A stretch of 64,000 nucleotides of DNA, from contig JAEUJZ010000160.1 of the NCBI GenBank assembly GCA_016794505.1, positions 237,119-301,118 of the forward strand, in the 5' to 3' direction. Below are positions 32,391 to 40,806 of the stretch, in pieces. The notes below the pieces were generated by a model. That model had not been told where the DNA came from. It saw nothing but the letters and a program-made list of their open reading frames with translations, and searched no databases. The stretch comes from Myxococcales bacterium. Its GTDB lineage: Bacteria; Myxococcota_A; Polyangia; Palsa-1104; JAEUJZ01. The position numbers were made by a program, and so were the translations under genes. Position 1 is the first letter of the stretch. Every line of letters begins with the position of its first letter.

Positions 32391-32479
32391 CCGACGGCTC
32401 GCGCGGCCCGTCGCCTGAGCGCGGCGACTGCAGCGCGGAGCATTGACAGGCGGGACGGGCGGGCGATACAAGCGCGGCC

Positions 32480-33502
32480 ATGGTGGCCTTTCATTCGCTC
32501 GTGTACCGGCCGGCTGAGCAGACGCTTCCGTCGCTGTCGCTGGCGGCCGACCGCAGTCGGCTGGCGCATGTTCCGTTCTTGCAGAGCCTGCTTGAGATCC
32601 TGCAGCCGCACGTCTATGTCGAGCTCGGGGCGGATCTGGACAGCACGTATCTCGCAGCCTGTCAGACGGTGGTAAGCACGGGGCTTTCCTGCCTTTGTTA
32701 CGGTCTGCCAGCGATGGAGGGAGAGCAGTACGTGGGGCGCTGGCCGGCCCAGCAGGCGCTGCGCGTCGAGCAGGCTGGCCGGTTCTCGGCGTTCTCGTGC
32801 CTCGGCGATAGCGATGAGTCGAACGATGAGGCGAACGTTCAGGCACTGCGCGCGATGCCGCCCGTGGACCTGTTGTGGATCGAGGGGCGGCGCACGTACC
32901 AAGCGATTGCGCAGGATGTGGCCCGCTTTCGAGCGCGCTTAAGCCCGCGGGGCGTCGTCTTGATCCACGGCACCGACTCGCTGCCCGAGGGCTGTGGGGC
33001 TGGGCGACTGTGGCTTGAGCTGGCCGCGCAGCATCCGAATCTACGCGTTCCGCATGGCGAGGGGCTGGGCGTCTTGGCCATGGGACGCGAGATCCCCGAG
33101 CCCTTGCACGCTTTGCTGTCGCTGCCTGGGGATGCGGCAGCCGGGGCGGTGGCGCTGTATCAGGCGCTGGGTGAGCGTCTGACGCTGCAGGCCGACCTGG
33201 GCCAGGCGCGAGACGAGCTGCAGTCGCGGGTCCCGATGCTGCAGGCGGCGCACCAAGCGGCGCAGCAGGCGCGTGACGAAAAGGATCGCGTGATCGCCGC
33301 GTCCCGGCAGCAGATCGCGGCGCTCGAACGAGAGCGGGATGCGCTGCACATCGCCGAGAGCGAGCTGCGCGACCGCGTGCGAGCGCTGGAAGCGACGCTT
33401 GTGACCTTGAATCAGTGCCTGAGCTTTCGCATTGGCATGGCAGCGACGGCGCCGCTGCGGTGGATGAAAAAGCGCCTGCACCCAGCGACAGAGACTCCGT
33501 GA
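32480..33502 (+). CDS. Methyltransferase-like protein with C-terminal coiled coil
   Basis: A 340-residue protein. Residues about 30-190 have the order of a class I methyltransferase of the Methyltransf_24 kind seen in polysaccharide loci: HVYVELGADLDS at the SAM-loop position, LLWIEGRRTYQAIAQDVA and GVVLIHGTDS. The glycine-rich loop is degenerate, so SAM binding is doubtful. Residues about 225-315 are a long charged coiled coil with many Gln, Arg and Glu. The C terminus is basic. It may organise a glycan assembly complex; that is inference. It lies near the sugar operon but on the opposite strand. Confidence 0.72.
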   Translation: MVAFHSLVYRPAEQTLPSLSLAADRSRLAHVPFLQSLLEILQPHVYVELGADLDSTYLAACQTVVSTGLSCLCYGLPAMEGEQYVGRWPAQQALRVEQAGRFSAFSCLGDSDESNDEANVQALRAMPPVDLLWIEGRRTYQAIAQDVARFRARLSPRGVVLIHGTDSLPEGCGAGRLWLELAAQHPNLRVPHGEGLGVLAMGREIPEPLHALLSLPGDAAAGAVALYQALGERLTLQADLGQARDELQSRVPMLQAAHQAAQQARDEKDRVIAASRQQIAALERERDALHIAESELRDRVRALEATLVTLNQCLSFRIGMAATAPLRWMKKRLHPATETP

Positions 33503-33564
33503 ACCGTCTCAGGGAGGGGGCAGGCAGGCCTGGAAGCCAGAGCACGTTGGCTTGGCCGTACGCC

Positions 33565-34032
33565 CTATAGATCCAGTCGATAGCCGCGGTGGCAGCGTGC
33601 GCCCCGTCGCTGACTGTCGTCGCGTACAAAGCCGCGCTTTTCGTAAAAGGCGATCGCGCTGCGCATGTCTTCTCGGGTGTCGAGCACGACGGCTTGCGCC
33701 TGCTTTTGCCGACAAAAGGCCACGCAGGCGTCGAAGAGCTGCGCCCCGACGTGCTGGCCGCGAACCTCGGGCCGCAGGTACATCTTGCGCAGCTCATAGA
33801 CCCGCGGCTCGACGGGAAATACGCCTGCGGTACCGACCACCAAGCCGTCACCAGCGACGGCAACAAAGAACTGACCCCCGTGGTCGGTGTACGAGGCTGG
33901 CAGCTGCCAAAGCCCGGTATCGGTGTCGGATCCGACGCCGAACTGCAGACCAAACTCGAAGAGCGTGTCGCCCACCAGCGCCACCGCCGCATCGACATCT
34001 GCCCGTTCAATCGGTCGTACAAGGAACGTCAT
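33565..34032 (-). CDS. GNAT-family N-acetyltransferase
   Basis: A 155-residue acetyltransferase. The acetyl-CoA-binding motif is LRKMYLRPEVRGQHVGAQLFDA with the R-G-x-x-V-G loop, preceded by the beta-bulge strand VVGTAGVFPVE and followed by VLDTREDMRSAIAFYEKRGFV, typical of GNAT ends. The ATG at 34032 is used; a TTG at 34047 would add five residues. Upstream is an A+T-rich promoter-like tract. The substrate is not predictable. Confidence 0.9.
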   Translation of the reverse strand: MTFLVRPIERADVDAAVALVGDTLFEFGLQFGVGSDTDTGLWQLPASYTDHGGQFFVAVAGDGLVVGTAGVFPVEPRVYELRKMYLRPEVRGQHVGAQLFDACVAFCRQKQAQAVVLDTREDMRSAIAFYEKRGFVRDDSQRRGARCHRGYRLDL

Positions 34033-34046
34033 GCTTTTATGTTTCA

Positions 34047-34052
34047 ATCATA
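34047..34052 (-). promoter_or_regulatory. Candidate -10 element in A+T-rich tract before the acetyltransferase gene
   Basis: TATGAT on the minus strand (five of six consensus bases) lies 14 bp before the ATG inside an A+T-rich stretch (about 34033-34115) that stands out from the high-GC surroundings. The leader would be very short and no -35 match at normal spacing is evident. Confidence 0.35.
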
Positions 34053-34133
34053 AAATGAGTGATAGTGAAATCGAATAAAATATAGAACCTGGCTATTTTT
34101 GAATCATTGGCGGAGGCTTCGAGTCAGCTCTGC

Positions 34134-34550
34134 CTAGAACGATGTGCCGGCGAAGTAGCGGGCCATGGGGGCGAAGTAACGCTCGTGCCAGCCGCTGTGG
34201 TAGCGGACGCCTTGGCCGCGCGGGATGTGGCGGTGCGATAGGTCAAGGCGCGTGCCCTCGGGGATCGCGGTCAGTGTCAGCTCAAGCTGTGAGTCGGGCG
34301 CATCCGCCGGGAAGTCCTTGGTGCGCCACGAAAGCACGATGCGCTGATCGGGATCGAGGGCCTGCACCGTGCCTTGGATGTAGCCGCCCCAGGCGGTAAA
34401 CGACGAGCCAACCTCGGCGCGAATATCGGCCTTGCCGCCGGTCATGGCGGTGTGCCCGCTGCTGCTGAGCCAGGCGGAAAAGACATCGGCGGGAGTGGCC
34501 GGCAAGGTCGTAGACAGAGCGATCGCGTCGCAGGCTGCTTCGTCGTGCAT
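34134..34550 (-). CDS. SRPBCC/AHSA1-domain protein
   Basis: A 138-residue START-like (Bet v1 fold) protein. Typical features are the opening AIALSTTLPATPADVFSAWL, the central GSSFTAWGGYIQGTVQALDPDQRIVLSWRTKDFP in which the GG and WR elements recur in AHSA1 proteins, and the closing SGWHERYFAPMARYF helix. Members act as Hsp90 co-chaperone-like or ligand-binding proteins. It precedes the end of ileS by divergent-free tandem order on the minus strand, but shares no evident function with it. Confidence 0.88.
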   Translation of the reverse strand: MHDEAACDAIALSTTLPATPADVFSAWLSSSGHTAMTGGKADIRAEVGSSFTAWGGYIQGTVQALDPDQRIVLSWRTKDFPADAPDSQLELTLTAIPEGTRLDLSHRHIPRGQGVRYHSGWHERYFAPMARYFAGTSF

Positions 34551-34575
34551 ACGGCCAGCGTATCACGCGAACGAC

Positions 34576-37500
34576 CTAGCCCGATCGCAGGCTTAGGTCG
34601 ACGGTGGCCTCGTCGAGATCGAGGACGCTCTGGGCCATGGGGCTGGACAGCGGCTGCGGGGACAGGGTCGATAGCGTCTCGCCCTCGATCCAGGCTTGGT
34701 GGCGGGCCAAGGCTGCGGCGATGTTGCCGTCGGTGGTGTGCGCACCGATGTGGACGCGATCGCTGACGCGGCAGCCGGCTTTCTTGCGCAGCTCACCGAT
34801 GGCGCGGACCAGCTCGCGGGCCAGGCCGCGATCGCGCAGCTCGGGGGTGATCTCGGTGGTGATGGCGACGACGACACCTTCTTCTGTGCGCGCGGCCAGA
34901 CCCTCGGGTGCCTGGGCGGACAACAGCACCTCATCGGCTTCGAGCGCAAATGGGCCGTCGGCAGTGGCGATCGAGAGATCCTTTTCCGCAAGCACGGCTT
35001 CAGCGACGCGGGCCGCGTCGAAGCCCTGCATGGCGAGCAGCGCGTCTTGAATCGGCTTCACGCGCTTGCCGTATTTCTTGCCCAGCTTGGGCAGGTTGGG
35101 GCGCAGCGTGTAATGCACGAGCTGCTCGCCGCCTTCGACAAGCTGCACGCGCTCGACGTTCAGCTCGTCGCGGATCACTGCTTCGTGGCGCAGCACGGCT
35201 TGGCGCACGGCGGCGTTGGGCACCTGCACCAGCACCTTGTGCAGAGGCTGTCGCACTTTGATGTTCTGATCCATGCGCGCGGCGCGACCGAGCGATACGA
35301 CGCGCAGAACGACGCTCATGTCTTGGCAAATGGACTCGGTGGCGGCGATGAAGGCGGCATCTGGTTTCTGTGGCCATACCGAAAGATGGACGCTGACAGC
35401 GGCCTGCGGGTGGACGCTGCGTTCGAGGTTCTGCCAGAGCTCTTCGGCGACAAAGGGCGTAAACGGTGCCGAGAGCTGCGCGACGGTGACCAAGCAGCGG
35501 CGCAGCGTCTGATAGGCGGCGCGCTTATCGCGCTCGACGTCGGGATCGATGCCGCCACCTGACGCTGCCGGCCGATCGAGGCTGGCCCAGAAGCGATCGC
35601 GCGAGCGGCGGATGTACCAGTTCGACAGGGTGTCGACGAAGTCGCTGATGCCACGGGCCGCGGCGGTGAGGTCGTATGTCTCTAAGCGATGGGTGGTGTC
35701 GATCACCAAGCGTGACAGCACACCGACGATCCACTGATCAAGCGCGGGAAGCTCAGCGTCGGCAATCGGCTCTGACTTGAGGCGATGCCATTCGGTTTCG
35801 GCATAGGTGACAAAGAAGCTGTAGCAGTTCCACAGCGTCAGCAGATACTGCCGCAGCGACTTCTGCACCAGCGCCTGCGAGAAGCGCCGCGGCTGCCCCG
35901 GTGGCGACGCCGTGTACATGTAATAGCGCAGCGCGTCGGCGCCTTCGGCATTGAGCACGGTCCAGGGGTCGACGATGTTGCCCAGGCGCTTGGACATCTT
36001 GCGGCCCTGCTCGTCGAGGATGTGGCCGAGCACAATGCAGTTCTGAAACGCCGGCCCGCCGCGCAGAAGGACACCCAAGGCGTGCAGCGTGTAAAACCAG
36101 CCGCGCGTCTGGTCGACGGCTTCACAGATGAATGCGGCGGGGAAGAGCTGATCGAATTCGCCCTCGTGCTGGAAGGGGAAGTGGTGCTGCGCATACGGCA
36201 TCGCGCCCGAGTCGAACCAGCAGTCGATGACGTCGCGCACGCGGCGCATGGTGCCGCCGCCCGCAGAGGGCCACGTCAGGCCGTCGACGTACGGACGATG
36301 CAGGTCGAAGTCTGCGTCGCGGCGCAGGTCCCGCCCAACCTTTTGTGATAGCTCGTCGATGCTGCCGATGCACTCGATCTGGCCGGTCTTGTCGCAGATC
36401 CAAAGCGGCAGCGGCGTGCCCCAGTAGCGCTCGCGCGAGATCGCCCAGTCGACGTTGTTGCGCAGCCAGTCGCCAAAGCGGCCTTCTTTGATGTGCTCGG
36501 GATACCAGTTGATGCGGCTGTTTTGCTGCAGAAGCTGATCGCGTACCGCCGTTGTGCGGATGTACCAGCTCTCTTTAGCCAGATAGATAAGCGGCGTATC
36601 GCAGCGCCAGCAGAAGGGATAGCTGTGACGCACGCGGCCCGATGACAGAAGCAGGCCGCGCTCTTTCAGATCGCGGGTGATGTGCGGGTCGGCTTCCTTG
36701 AAGAACATCCCGGCGAACTGCGGGAAGGCAGGCAGCACCATGCCGTCGAGGCCAATCGAAAACAGCACGGGCAGTCCATGGCGACGGCCCACGTCCAGAT
36801 CGCCATAGGCTGGCGCGATATGGACGATGCCCGAGCCTTCGCCAAGCTCGACGGTCTCATCGACGATCAGACGGTACGCAGCGCTGAGATCGATCGCCGC
36901 ACCACCTGGACCAACACCGGGGAAAAGTGGCTCATAGCGCAGGCCGGCGAGGGCATCGCCCATGGCCTTGCCGAGAAGGGTCACCTGCGTCTTCTTGTCG
37001 CCGAGCACAGCCTGGGCTTGGCTGGCGAGCAGAAGGATGCGGGCACCGGGGTTCTTGGGATCGACGCACAGCGCGTACTCGCCCTTGGCTGAAAGGGCCG
37101 CGGCGGCGTTGGCCGGCAGCGTCCACGGGGTCGTCGTCCAGATCAAAAGCGCGGTCGGCGTGTCGGTGGTCTCGTCGGCAAAGGGCAGCTTTTGTCCGGG
37201 CTTTAGGCGCAGGCGCACGAACACCGAAGGATCGTCGACATCGTCCTTCATGCCTTGCCCGGCTTCAGCCTCGGCCAGCGACGTACCGCAGCGCGGACAG
37301 TGCTTGGTGACCTTGTAGTCGCGGACCAGCAGGCTGCGATCCCAAAGCTGGCGCAAAAGGGCCCAGCACGACTCGATATATTCGTTGTCGAGCGTGCGGT
37401 ATGGGTGATCGGTATCGAGCCAGAAGCCGATGCGGTCGGTCAGGCGATCCCAGTCTTTGATGTACTGAAAGACGCTCTCGCGGCAGCGGCGGTTGAACTC

Positions 37501-37890
37501 GGCCACGCCGAGCTCTTCGATCTGCTTTTTGCCGGTCAGGCCCAGGCGCTTTTCGACCTCGACCTCGACCGGCAGGCCGTGGCAGTCCCAGCCCGCTTTG
37601 CGGGGCACGTGATAGCCGCGCATGGTCTTAAAGCGCGGGATGACGTCTTTGAAGGCGCGGGCCAAGACGTGGTGGATGCCGGGCTTGCCGTTGGCGGTCG
37701 GCGGGCCCTCATAGAAGACGAACATCGGTCGCGCCTGCCCGGTCTTTTCATCGATGGGAGACAGCGACTTTTCAAAGACGCGCTCGTTGCGCCAGAAGGC
37801 CAAGATTTTTTCTTCCAGGGCCGGGAAGTTTTGGCGGTTCTCGACGGGAGCGAAGGGGACAGAACGGGGGTTCGAGGTTGCGGACGACAT
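34576..37890 (-). CDS. ileS: Isoleucyl-tRNA synthetase
   Basis: A 1104-residue class I synthetase that charges tRNA-Ile. The HIGH-type signature is PTANGKPGIHHVL, and the second active-site signature is GRKMSKRLGN. FVFYEGPP, AGWDCHGLPVEVEVEKRLG and the editing-domain TTPWTLPAN follow the IleRS order. The zinc-type CPRCGTSL and the overall sequence resemble the eukaryotic-like type 2 enzymes (ileS2), which are often less sensitive to mupirocin; that property is inference. The ATG at 37890 is chosen as the start of the conserved region; the longer open frame crosses the tRNA gene on the other strand and cannot be real. It is divergent to tRNA-Asn. Confidence 0.96.
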   Translation of the reverse strand: MSSATSNPRSVPFAPVENRQNFPALEEKILAFWRNERVFEKSLSPIDEKTGQARPMFVFYEGPPTANGKPGIHHVLARAFKDVIPRFKTMRGYHVPRKAGWDCHGLPVEVEVEKRLGLTGKKQIEELGVAEFNRRCRESVFQYIKDWDRLTDRIGFWLDTDHPYRTLDNEYIESCWALLRQLWDRSLLVRDYKVTKHCPRCGTSLAEAEAGQGMKDDVDDPSVFVRLRLKPGQKLPFADETTDTPTALLIWTTTPWTLPANAAAALSAKGEYALCVDPKNPGARILLLASQAQAVLGDKKTQVTLLGKAMGDALAGLRYEPLFPGVGPGGAAIDLSAAYRLIVDETVELGEGSGIVHIAPAYGDLDVGRRHGLPVLFSIGLDGMVLPAFPQFAGMFFKEADPHITRDLKERGLLLSSGRVRHSYPFCWRCDTPLIYLAKESWYIRTTAVRDQLLQQNSRINWYPEHIKEGRFGDWLRNNVDWAISRERYWGTPLPLWICDKTGQIECIGSIDELSQKVGRDLRRDADFDLHRPYVDGLTWPSAGGGTMRRVRDVIDCWFDSGAMPYAQHHFPFQHEGEFDQLFPAAFICEAVDQTRGWFYTLHALGVLLRGGPAFQNCIVLGHILDEQGRKMSKRLGNIVDPWTVLNAEGADALRYYMYTASPPGQPRRFSQALVQKSLRQYLLTLWNCYSFFVTYAETEWHRLKSEPIADAELPALDQWIVGVLSRLVIDTTHRLETYDLTAAARGISDFVDTLSNWYIRRSRDRFWASLDRPAASGGGIDPDVERDKRAAYQTLRRCLVTVAQLSAPFTPFVAEELWQNLERSVHPQAAVSVHLSVWPQKPDAAFIAATESICQDMSVVLRVVSLGRAARMDQNIKVRQPLHKVLVQVPNAAVRQAVLRHEAVIRDELNVERVQLVEGGEQLVHYTLRPNLPKLGKKYGKRVKPIQDALLAMQGFDAARVAEAVLAEKDLSIATADGPFALEADEVLLSAQAPEGLAARTEEGVVVAITTEITPELRDRGLARELVRAIGELRKKAGCRVSDRVHIGAHTTDGNIAAALARHQAWIEGETLSTLSPQPLSSPMAQSVLDLDEATVDLSLRSG

Positions 37891-37950
37891 GGGCGCGCAG
37901 CTTAACAAAGACCCGCGCGCCAAGGAGCCAACAAATCCCCGACAAACTCG

Positions 37951-37979
37951 TTGACACAGAAAGGCCGATCCGATTAACT
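37951..37979 (+). promoter_or_regulatory. Sigma70-type promoter for tRNA-Asn
   Basis: TTGACA (37951-37956, full consensus -35) is followed at 17 bp by TTAACT (37974-37979, three of six -10 bases). The start point would fall near 37986, about 25 nt before the mature tRNA. Confidence 0.6.
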
Positions 37980-38010
37980 GCCCAATACCTAGCGCGTTGT
38001 GGCGCGCTGT

Positions 38011-38084
<74 letters not shown>

Positions 38085-38093
38085 GATGTTCGC

Positions 38094-38162
38094 GGGACCG
38101 CAGAAGTGCGGTCCCATCCTTTGCAAGGCCTCGAAGAGCTTTCTTCGGGGCCTTTGTCTTTT
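38094..38162 (+). terminator. Tandem hairpins terminating tRNA-Asn
   Basis: First hairpin 38094-38115: perfect 9-bp stem GGGACCGCA/TGCGGTCCC with GAAG loop. Second hairpin 38125-38154: 13-bp stem AAGGCCTCGAAGA/TCTTCGGGGCCTT with one T-G pair and GCTT loop, followed by TGTCTTTT. The second has the form of a good intrinsic terminator; the first may act in 3' processing or as backup. Confidence 0.7.
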
Positions 38163-38192
38163 GCGCCGTGGGGATCCGCGATCGAGGCCGCG

Positions 38193-38221
38193 TCGATCCT
38201 TGCATGCGATGCAAGGATCGA
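38193..38221. repeat. Perfect 13-bp inverted repeat
   Basis: TCGATCCTTGCAT is followed by GCG and its exact reverse complement. There is no T tract, so it is not an obvious terminator. It lies between the tRNA terminator and the leader of the F420-type reductase gene. It could be a protein-binding site or a structured RNA element. Confidence 0.6.
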
Positions 38222-38441
38222 TTCAGAAATCTTGCATTGTCTGCAACCGATGCCGCGCCGATAGTTGTTTGCAGAGGAACGCAGCAGCTTCGCCGGCAGG
38301 GGCGGCTCGACAGGAGCGCCGCCATCGGATCGTTCGATGCGGCGATGCAGGACGACCGCAAACGGCACCGATGAGCTGCATGCGGCGGCTGGGGCGGACA
38401 TGCTGCCTGTTCATCTGGGTGTACCCAAGAAAGGAAGTCAC
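38222..38441. other. Leader region of the NADP-type oxidoreductase pair with a further hairpin
   Basis: No gene is supported here. A bulged hairpin at 38317-38344 pairs CGCCGCCATCG with CGATGCGGCG around a 7-nt loop. AAAGGAAG at the right end is the ribosome site of the next gene. Together with 38084-38221 this makes a 358-base gene-free stretch rich in inverted repeats. Confidence 0.5.
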
Positions 38442-39077
38442 ATGAAGATCGCATTCATTGGCGTCGGTCAAGTCGGCGCACCGCTTGCCGCTCACCTCGC
38501 TGAGGCAGGTCATGATGTGGTGCTGGCAGAGAGCAAAGAGGGATCGGCCAGCGTGGCTGCGGCGCTGGCCCGCTCGAAGCGTCTTTCGTCGCGCCCCGTG
38601 GCCGAGGCGGTGCGCAGCGCCGAGGTCGTGTTTCTTGCAACACCCTTCCAGGCCAACGAGACGATTGTGCGTCCGCTCGCCGATTCACTGGCCGGCAAGA
38701 TCCTGGTCGACTGCACGAACCCCGTCGGTCCAGGGCTTTCGCACGGGCTGAAGAGTGAGCGATCCGGAAGCGAGTTCCTGCAGTCGCTAGCGCCCCAAGC
38801 CCACGTGGTGAAGGCGTTTACGATCTATGGATTCGAGAACTTCGAGAACCCCTCGTATCCGGCGTACCCGGTGAAGCCGGCGATGTTTTTTTGCGGCAAT
38901 GATCGTGCGGCCAAGGAGCGCGTCGGATCGCTGATCAACGACTGCGGCTTCGAGCCGGTCGACGTCGGTGGCCTGGTGCAAGCGCTGCATCTAGAACACA
39001 TGACGCTGCTCTGGGTACGCATGGTTCGCGCGGGCGGGCACTCGCCGAACATCGTCTGGGCTGCACTGCGTCGCTGA
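38442..39077 (+). CDS. NADPH-dependent F420 reductase-like protein (NAD(P)-binding)
   Basis: A 211-residue Rossmann-fold protein of the family 'NADP oxidoreductase, coenzyme F420-dependent'. The dinucleotide loop is KIAFIGVGQVGAPLAAHLAEAG; EVVFLATPFQANE and ILVDCTNPVG are the other conserved blocks, and VKAFTIYG is typical of the NpdG-like group. Many bacterial members do not use F420, so the real cofactor partner is open. The ATG at 38442 has AAAGGAAG upstream. It ends one base before the aldo/keto reductase start (TGACATG), so the two redox genes are surely co-transcribed. Confidence 0.88.
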   Translation: MKIAFIGVGQVGAPLAAHLAEAGHDVVLAESKEGSASVAAALARSKRLSSRPVAEAVRSAEVVFLATPFQANETIVRPLADSLAGKILVDCTNPVGPGLSHGLKSERSGSEFLQSLAPQAHVVKAFTIYGFENFENPSYPAYPVKPAMFFCGNDRAAKERVGSLINDCGFEPVDVGGLVQALHLEHMTLLWVRMVRAGGHSPNIVWAALRR

Positions 39078-39078
39078 C

Positions 39079-39903
39079 ATGGGCACGACACAGCCAGCGT
39101 TGCCACTTCGCGGGGGCTCGCGCATTCCGCAAGTCGGTCTTGGCGTATTCCGCATGCCGACGGGCGCGGAGACACGCCGTGTGGTGCGCGAAGCGCTCGC
39201 GTGTGGCTATCGACACATCGATACGGCACGCATCTATGGCAACGAGGCGGACGTCGCCGACGGGGTTCGCGAGTCGGGTCTGTCGCGCGACGAGGTGTTC
39301 GTCACGACGAAGATCTGGAACGACGACCAAGGGTACGAAAAGACGCTGCGCGCTGCCGAGGCTGCGCTCGCGCGCATGCGCTTCGACTGCGTCGATCTGC
39401 TGCTGCTTCACTGGCCGGTGCCAGGCAAGCGCCTCGATTCCTGGCGAGCGCTTGAGCGGCTGCACGCGGAGGGCCGTGCGCGGGCGATCGGGGTCAGCAA
39501 CTTCATGCCGCATCACCTGCGCGAGCTGCTCGCGAGCTGTCGCGAAGCCCCGAGCGTAAATCAGGTCGAGCTAAGCCCGTTTCTGCAGCAGCGCGAACTA
39601 CGCGCACTCTGCGAGGCGCAAGGCATCGTGGTCGCGGCGTACAGCCCGCTCACCAAAGGGGCTCGTCTGGCGCATCCAGTGCTTGTCCGCATCGCCAGCG
39701 CGACGGGCCACACGCCGGCCCAGGTGCTGCTGCGCTGGGGCATCCAGAAAGGGCTGGTTGTCCTGCCAAAGTCGACGCAGGTCGCACGCCTCGCGGAAAA
39801 TCTGGCTGCGCTCGACAGGGCGCTCGGGGCAGACGATATGGCGGCACTCGATGCACTCGAAGAGGGCTTGGTGACAGGCTGGGATCCTCGACACGCACCG
39901 TAG
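39079..39903 (+). CDS. Aldo/keto reductase (2,5-diketo-D-gluconate reductase type)
   Basis: A 274-residue NADPH-dependent carbonyl reductase. The catalytic tetrad is readable: Asp and Tyr in HIDTARIYGNE, Lys in VTTKIWN, His in LLLLHWP. Other AKR signatures are IGVSNF and the C-terminal VLPKSTQVARLAENL cofactor-binding element. Its length is typical for the AKR5 group. It follows the F420-type reductase by a single base; both probably work on related carbonyl or stress-derived substrates, though the sequence does not say which. Confidence 0.93.
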   Translation: MGTTQPALPLRGGSRIPQVGLGVFRMPTGAETRRVVREALACGYRHIDTARIYGNEADVADGVRESGLSRDEVFVTTKIWNDDQGYEKTLRAAEAALARMRFDCVDLLLLHWPVPGKRLDSWRALERLHAEGRARAIGVSNFMPHHLRELLASCREAPSVNQVELSPFLQQRELRALCEAQGIVVAAYSPLTKGARLAHPVLVRIASATGHTPAQVLLRWGIQKGLVVLPKSTQVARLAENLAALDRALGADDMAALDALEEGLVTGWDPRHAP

Positions 39904-40027
39904 GAAGCGCGCCGGCAAGGCACGTCGTTGTGCCTTCGATCCCAGACTCGATCCGCAGGATGCCTGCAGCCTTGCGTGTGCGGATGAAGCGGCGACCTTG
40001 GTCCAGCGAACCGGGTACGATGCAGGC

Positions 40028-40708
40028 ATGCCTACGCGTCGACAGGTGCTCGCACTTGGGGCTGTTGGTGTATTTCGGATCGGGCAAGGGCTTGCTTGGT
40101 CGCAGACGGCGCCGGCAGGACCGGCGGCGGCTCAGCGAGCGCTGTACCTGCAGCCACTTGGCGAGGCTCTGCCCGATGCGGACGTGGCCATCGTCCGCTT
40201 GGCGCTACGCGAGATCTATGGGCTGGATGTGCGCAGCCTGCCGCGCGTCGATCTGCCATCAAGTGCGTACTACGCGCGGGGGCAGAGATATCGGGCCGAG
40301 ACGCTGCTTTCCTTTTTGGCGCCTCGCTTGCCGGCGGATGGCCTGCGCATCTTGGGTCTAACGGCGGTCGATATCTCGACGACGAAAGGCAAGGTGTATG
40401 ACTGGGGCATCTTGGGGTTGGGTAGCCTCGACGGATCGGCTGGGGTGCTGTCGGCCTTTCGCTGTCACAAAAAGTCGCGCGGTCCGCAGCACGCGCGCGA
40501 GCGCTTGGCCAAAGTGGCGGTGCATGAGATCGGCCACACGCTCGGACTTGACCACTGTCGACGGCGCGGCTGTCTGATGGAGGACGCGGAAGGCTCGGTG
40601 CGGACGACGGATCGTGAGTACGATCTGTGCGAGCTCTGTCGCGGGCAGCTGGCGCAAGCTGGCCATCGGCTGCCGTCGACCCCTGCGCTGCCGTGGCCGC
40701 GACCGTAG
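40028..40708 (+). CDS. Archaemetzincin-family zinc metalloprotease with Tat-like signal
   Basis: A 226-residue protein with the archaemetzincin signature HEIGHTLGLDHC followed by RRRGCLM: three zinc-binding His and Cys residues of the extended motif, plus later cysteines in DLCELC. The N terminus MPTRRQVLALGAVGVFRI with its Arg pair and hydrophobic stretch looks like a twin-arginine export signal ending before residue 35. The family is widespread in archaea and eukaryotes and patchy in bacteria, normally without export signals. The ATG at 40028 is chosen for this signal. It stands alone between the aldo/keto reductase and the convergent transporter gene. Confidence 0.87.
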   Translation: MPTRRQVLALGAVGVFRIGQGLAWSQTAPAGPAAAQRALYLQPLGEALPDADVAIVRLALREIYGLDVRSLPRVDLPSSAYYARGQRYRAETLLSFLAPRLPADGLRILGLTAVDISTTKGKVYDWGILGLGSLDGSAGVLSAFRCHKKSRGPQHARERLAKVAVHEIGHTLGLDHCRRRGCLMEDAEGSVRTTDREYDLCELCRGQLAQAGHRLPSTPALPWPRP

Positions 40709-40806
40709 CGGCAGCGTCAGAGGGAGCCGGCATGAGCAGAGCGGCGGAGCGGTGGCGTGTACCTGTCGACTTGGCGGGGTGCTGAATCGACCGCGCGCGT
40801 GAGTCG

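Noticed and set aside
32109..34022. Minus-strand open frame of 637 codons
   Set aside because: Arg/Pro/Ala/Ser-rich low-complexity translation lying antisense to two well-supported plus-strand genes and crossing the acetyltransferase; typical high-GC shadow frame.
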